The notes below the pieces were generated by a model. It was not told the DNA's origin. It saw nothing but the letters and a program-made list of their open reading frames with translations, and ran no database searches. This document shows positions 5,716 to 5,731 of a stretch of 5,731 nucleotides of DNA, one piece after another. This DNA comes from Ignavibacteriales bacterium (lineage in GTDB: Bacteria; Bacteroidota; Ignavibacteria; Ignavibacteriales; Ignavibacteriaceae), in NCBI GenBank assembly GCA_020061995.1, contig JAGUXE010000110.1, forward strand, positions 1-5,731, written 5' to 3'. Each line of letters opens with the position of its first letter. The stretch's first letter is position 1. The position numbers were made by a program, and so were the translations under genes.

Positions 5716-5731
5716 AGATCGGAAGAGCACC
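5716..5731. other. Illumina adapter remnant at contig end (artefact)
   Basis: AGATCGGAAGAGCAC at 5716-5730 is identical to the first 15 bases of the standard TruSeq adapter. The last base (C at 5731) departs from it, since the adapter continues with A. It sits at the extreme end of the window and replaces the expected start of the response regulator. It should be trimmed and not treated as genomic sequence. Confidence 0.93.

Overview
The window is AT-rich bacterial DNA. It probably comes from the Bacteroidota/Ignavibacteriota/Chlorobi group, judged from three things: a histidine kinase with the TKRRGWGLGLSLSKRIIEEYH style of ATP-binding end common in that group, a TAnnTTTG-type promoter in front of nadA, and the general look of the proteins. 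This placement is inference from style, not a database result. The right end carries a 15-base Illumina adapter match, so the window very likely reaches the end of a short-read (probably metagenomic) contig.

Layout, left to right. Bases 2-502 (+) hold the C-terminal catalytic part of a sensor histidine kinase whose start lies outside the window. Only 2 bp away and convergent with it is nadA (505-1452, -), quinolinate synthase of NAD biosynthesis. A 334-bp intergenic region (1453-1786) follows. It holds a nadA promoter candidate, a (+)-strand terminator with no recognised gene in front of it, a short (-)-strand ORF with a very strong ribosome binding site, and the terminator of the next operon. 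From 1787 to the right edge, all on the minus strand, is one tight operon in the order response regulator (truncated at the contig end), hydC, hydB, hydA. Gaps are 3 bp, 10 bp and an 8-bp overlap, and it ends in a strong hairpin/T-run terminator at 1730-1764.

HydC (NuoE-like), HydB (NuoF-like, FMN/NAD) and HydA (NuoG-like N-terminus plus H-cluster domain) form a soluble trimeric [FeFe]-hydrogenase linking NAD(H) to H2. HydB has only the NuoF core and lacks the extra Fe-S domains of the Thermotoga-type bifurcating HydB, so a ferredoxin-independent NADH/H2 enzyme is at least as likely as a bifurcating one. HydA has Ser in place of the second Cys of the L1 motif. The H-cluster maturases HydE, HydF and HydG are not here and must be encoded elsewhere. 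The response regulator in the same transcript suggests that hydrogenase expression and a two-component signal are linked, but no target or partner kinase can be assigned from this window.

No tRNA, rRNA, CRISPR array, insertion sequence or phage gene was seen. The least explained part is the intergenic hairpin region around 1570-1705.
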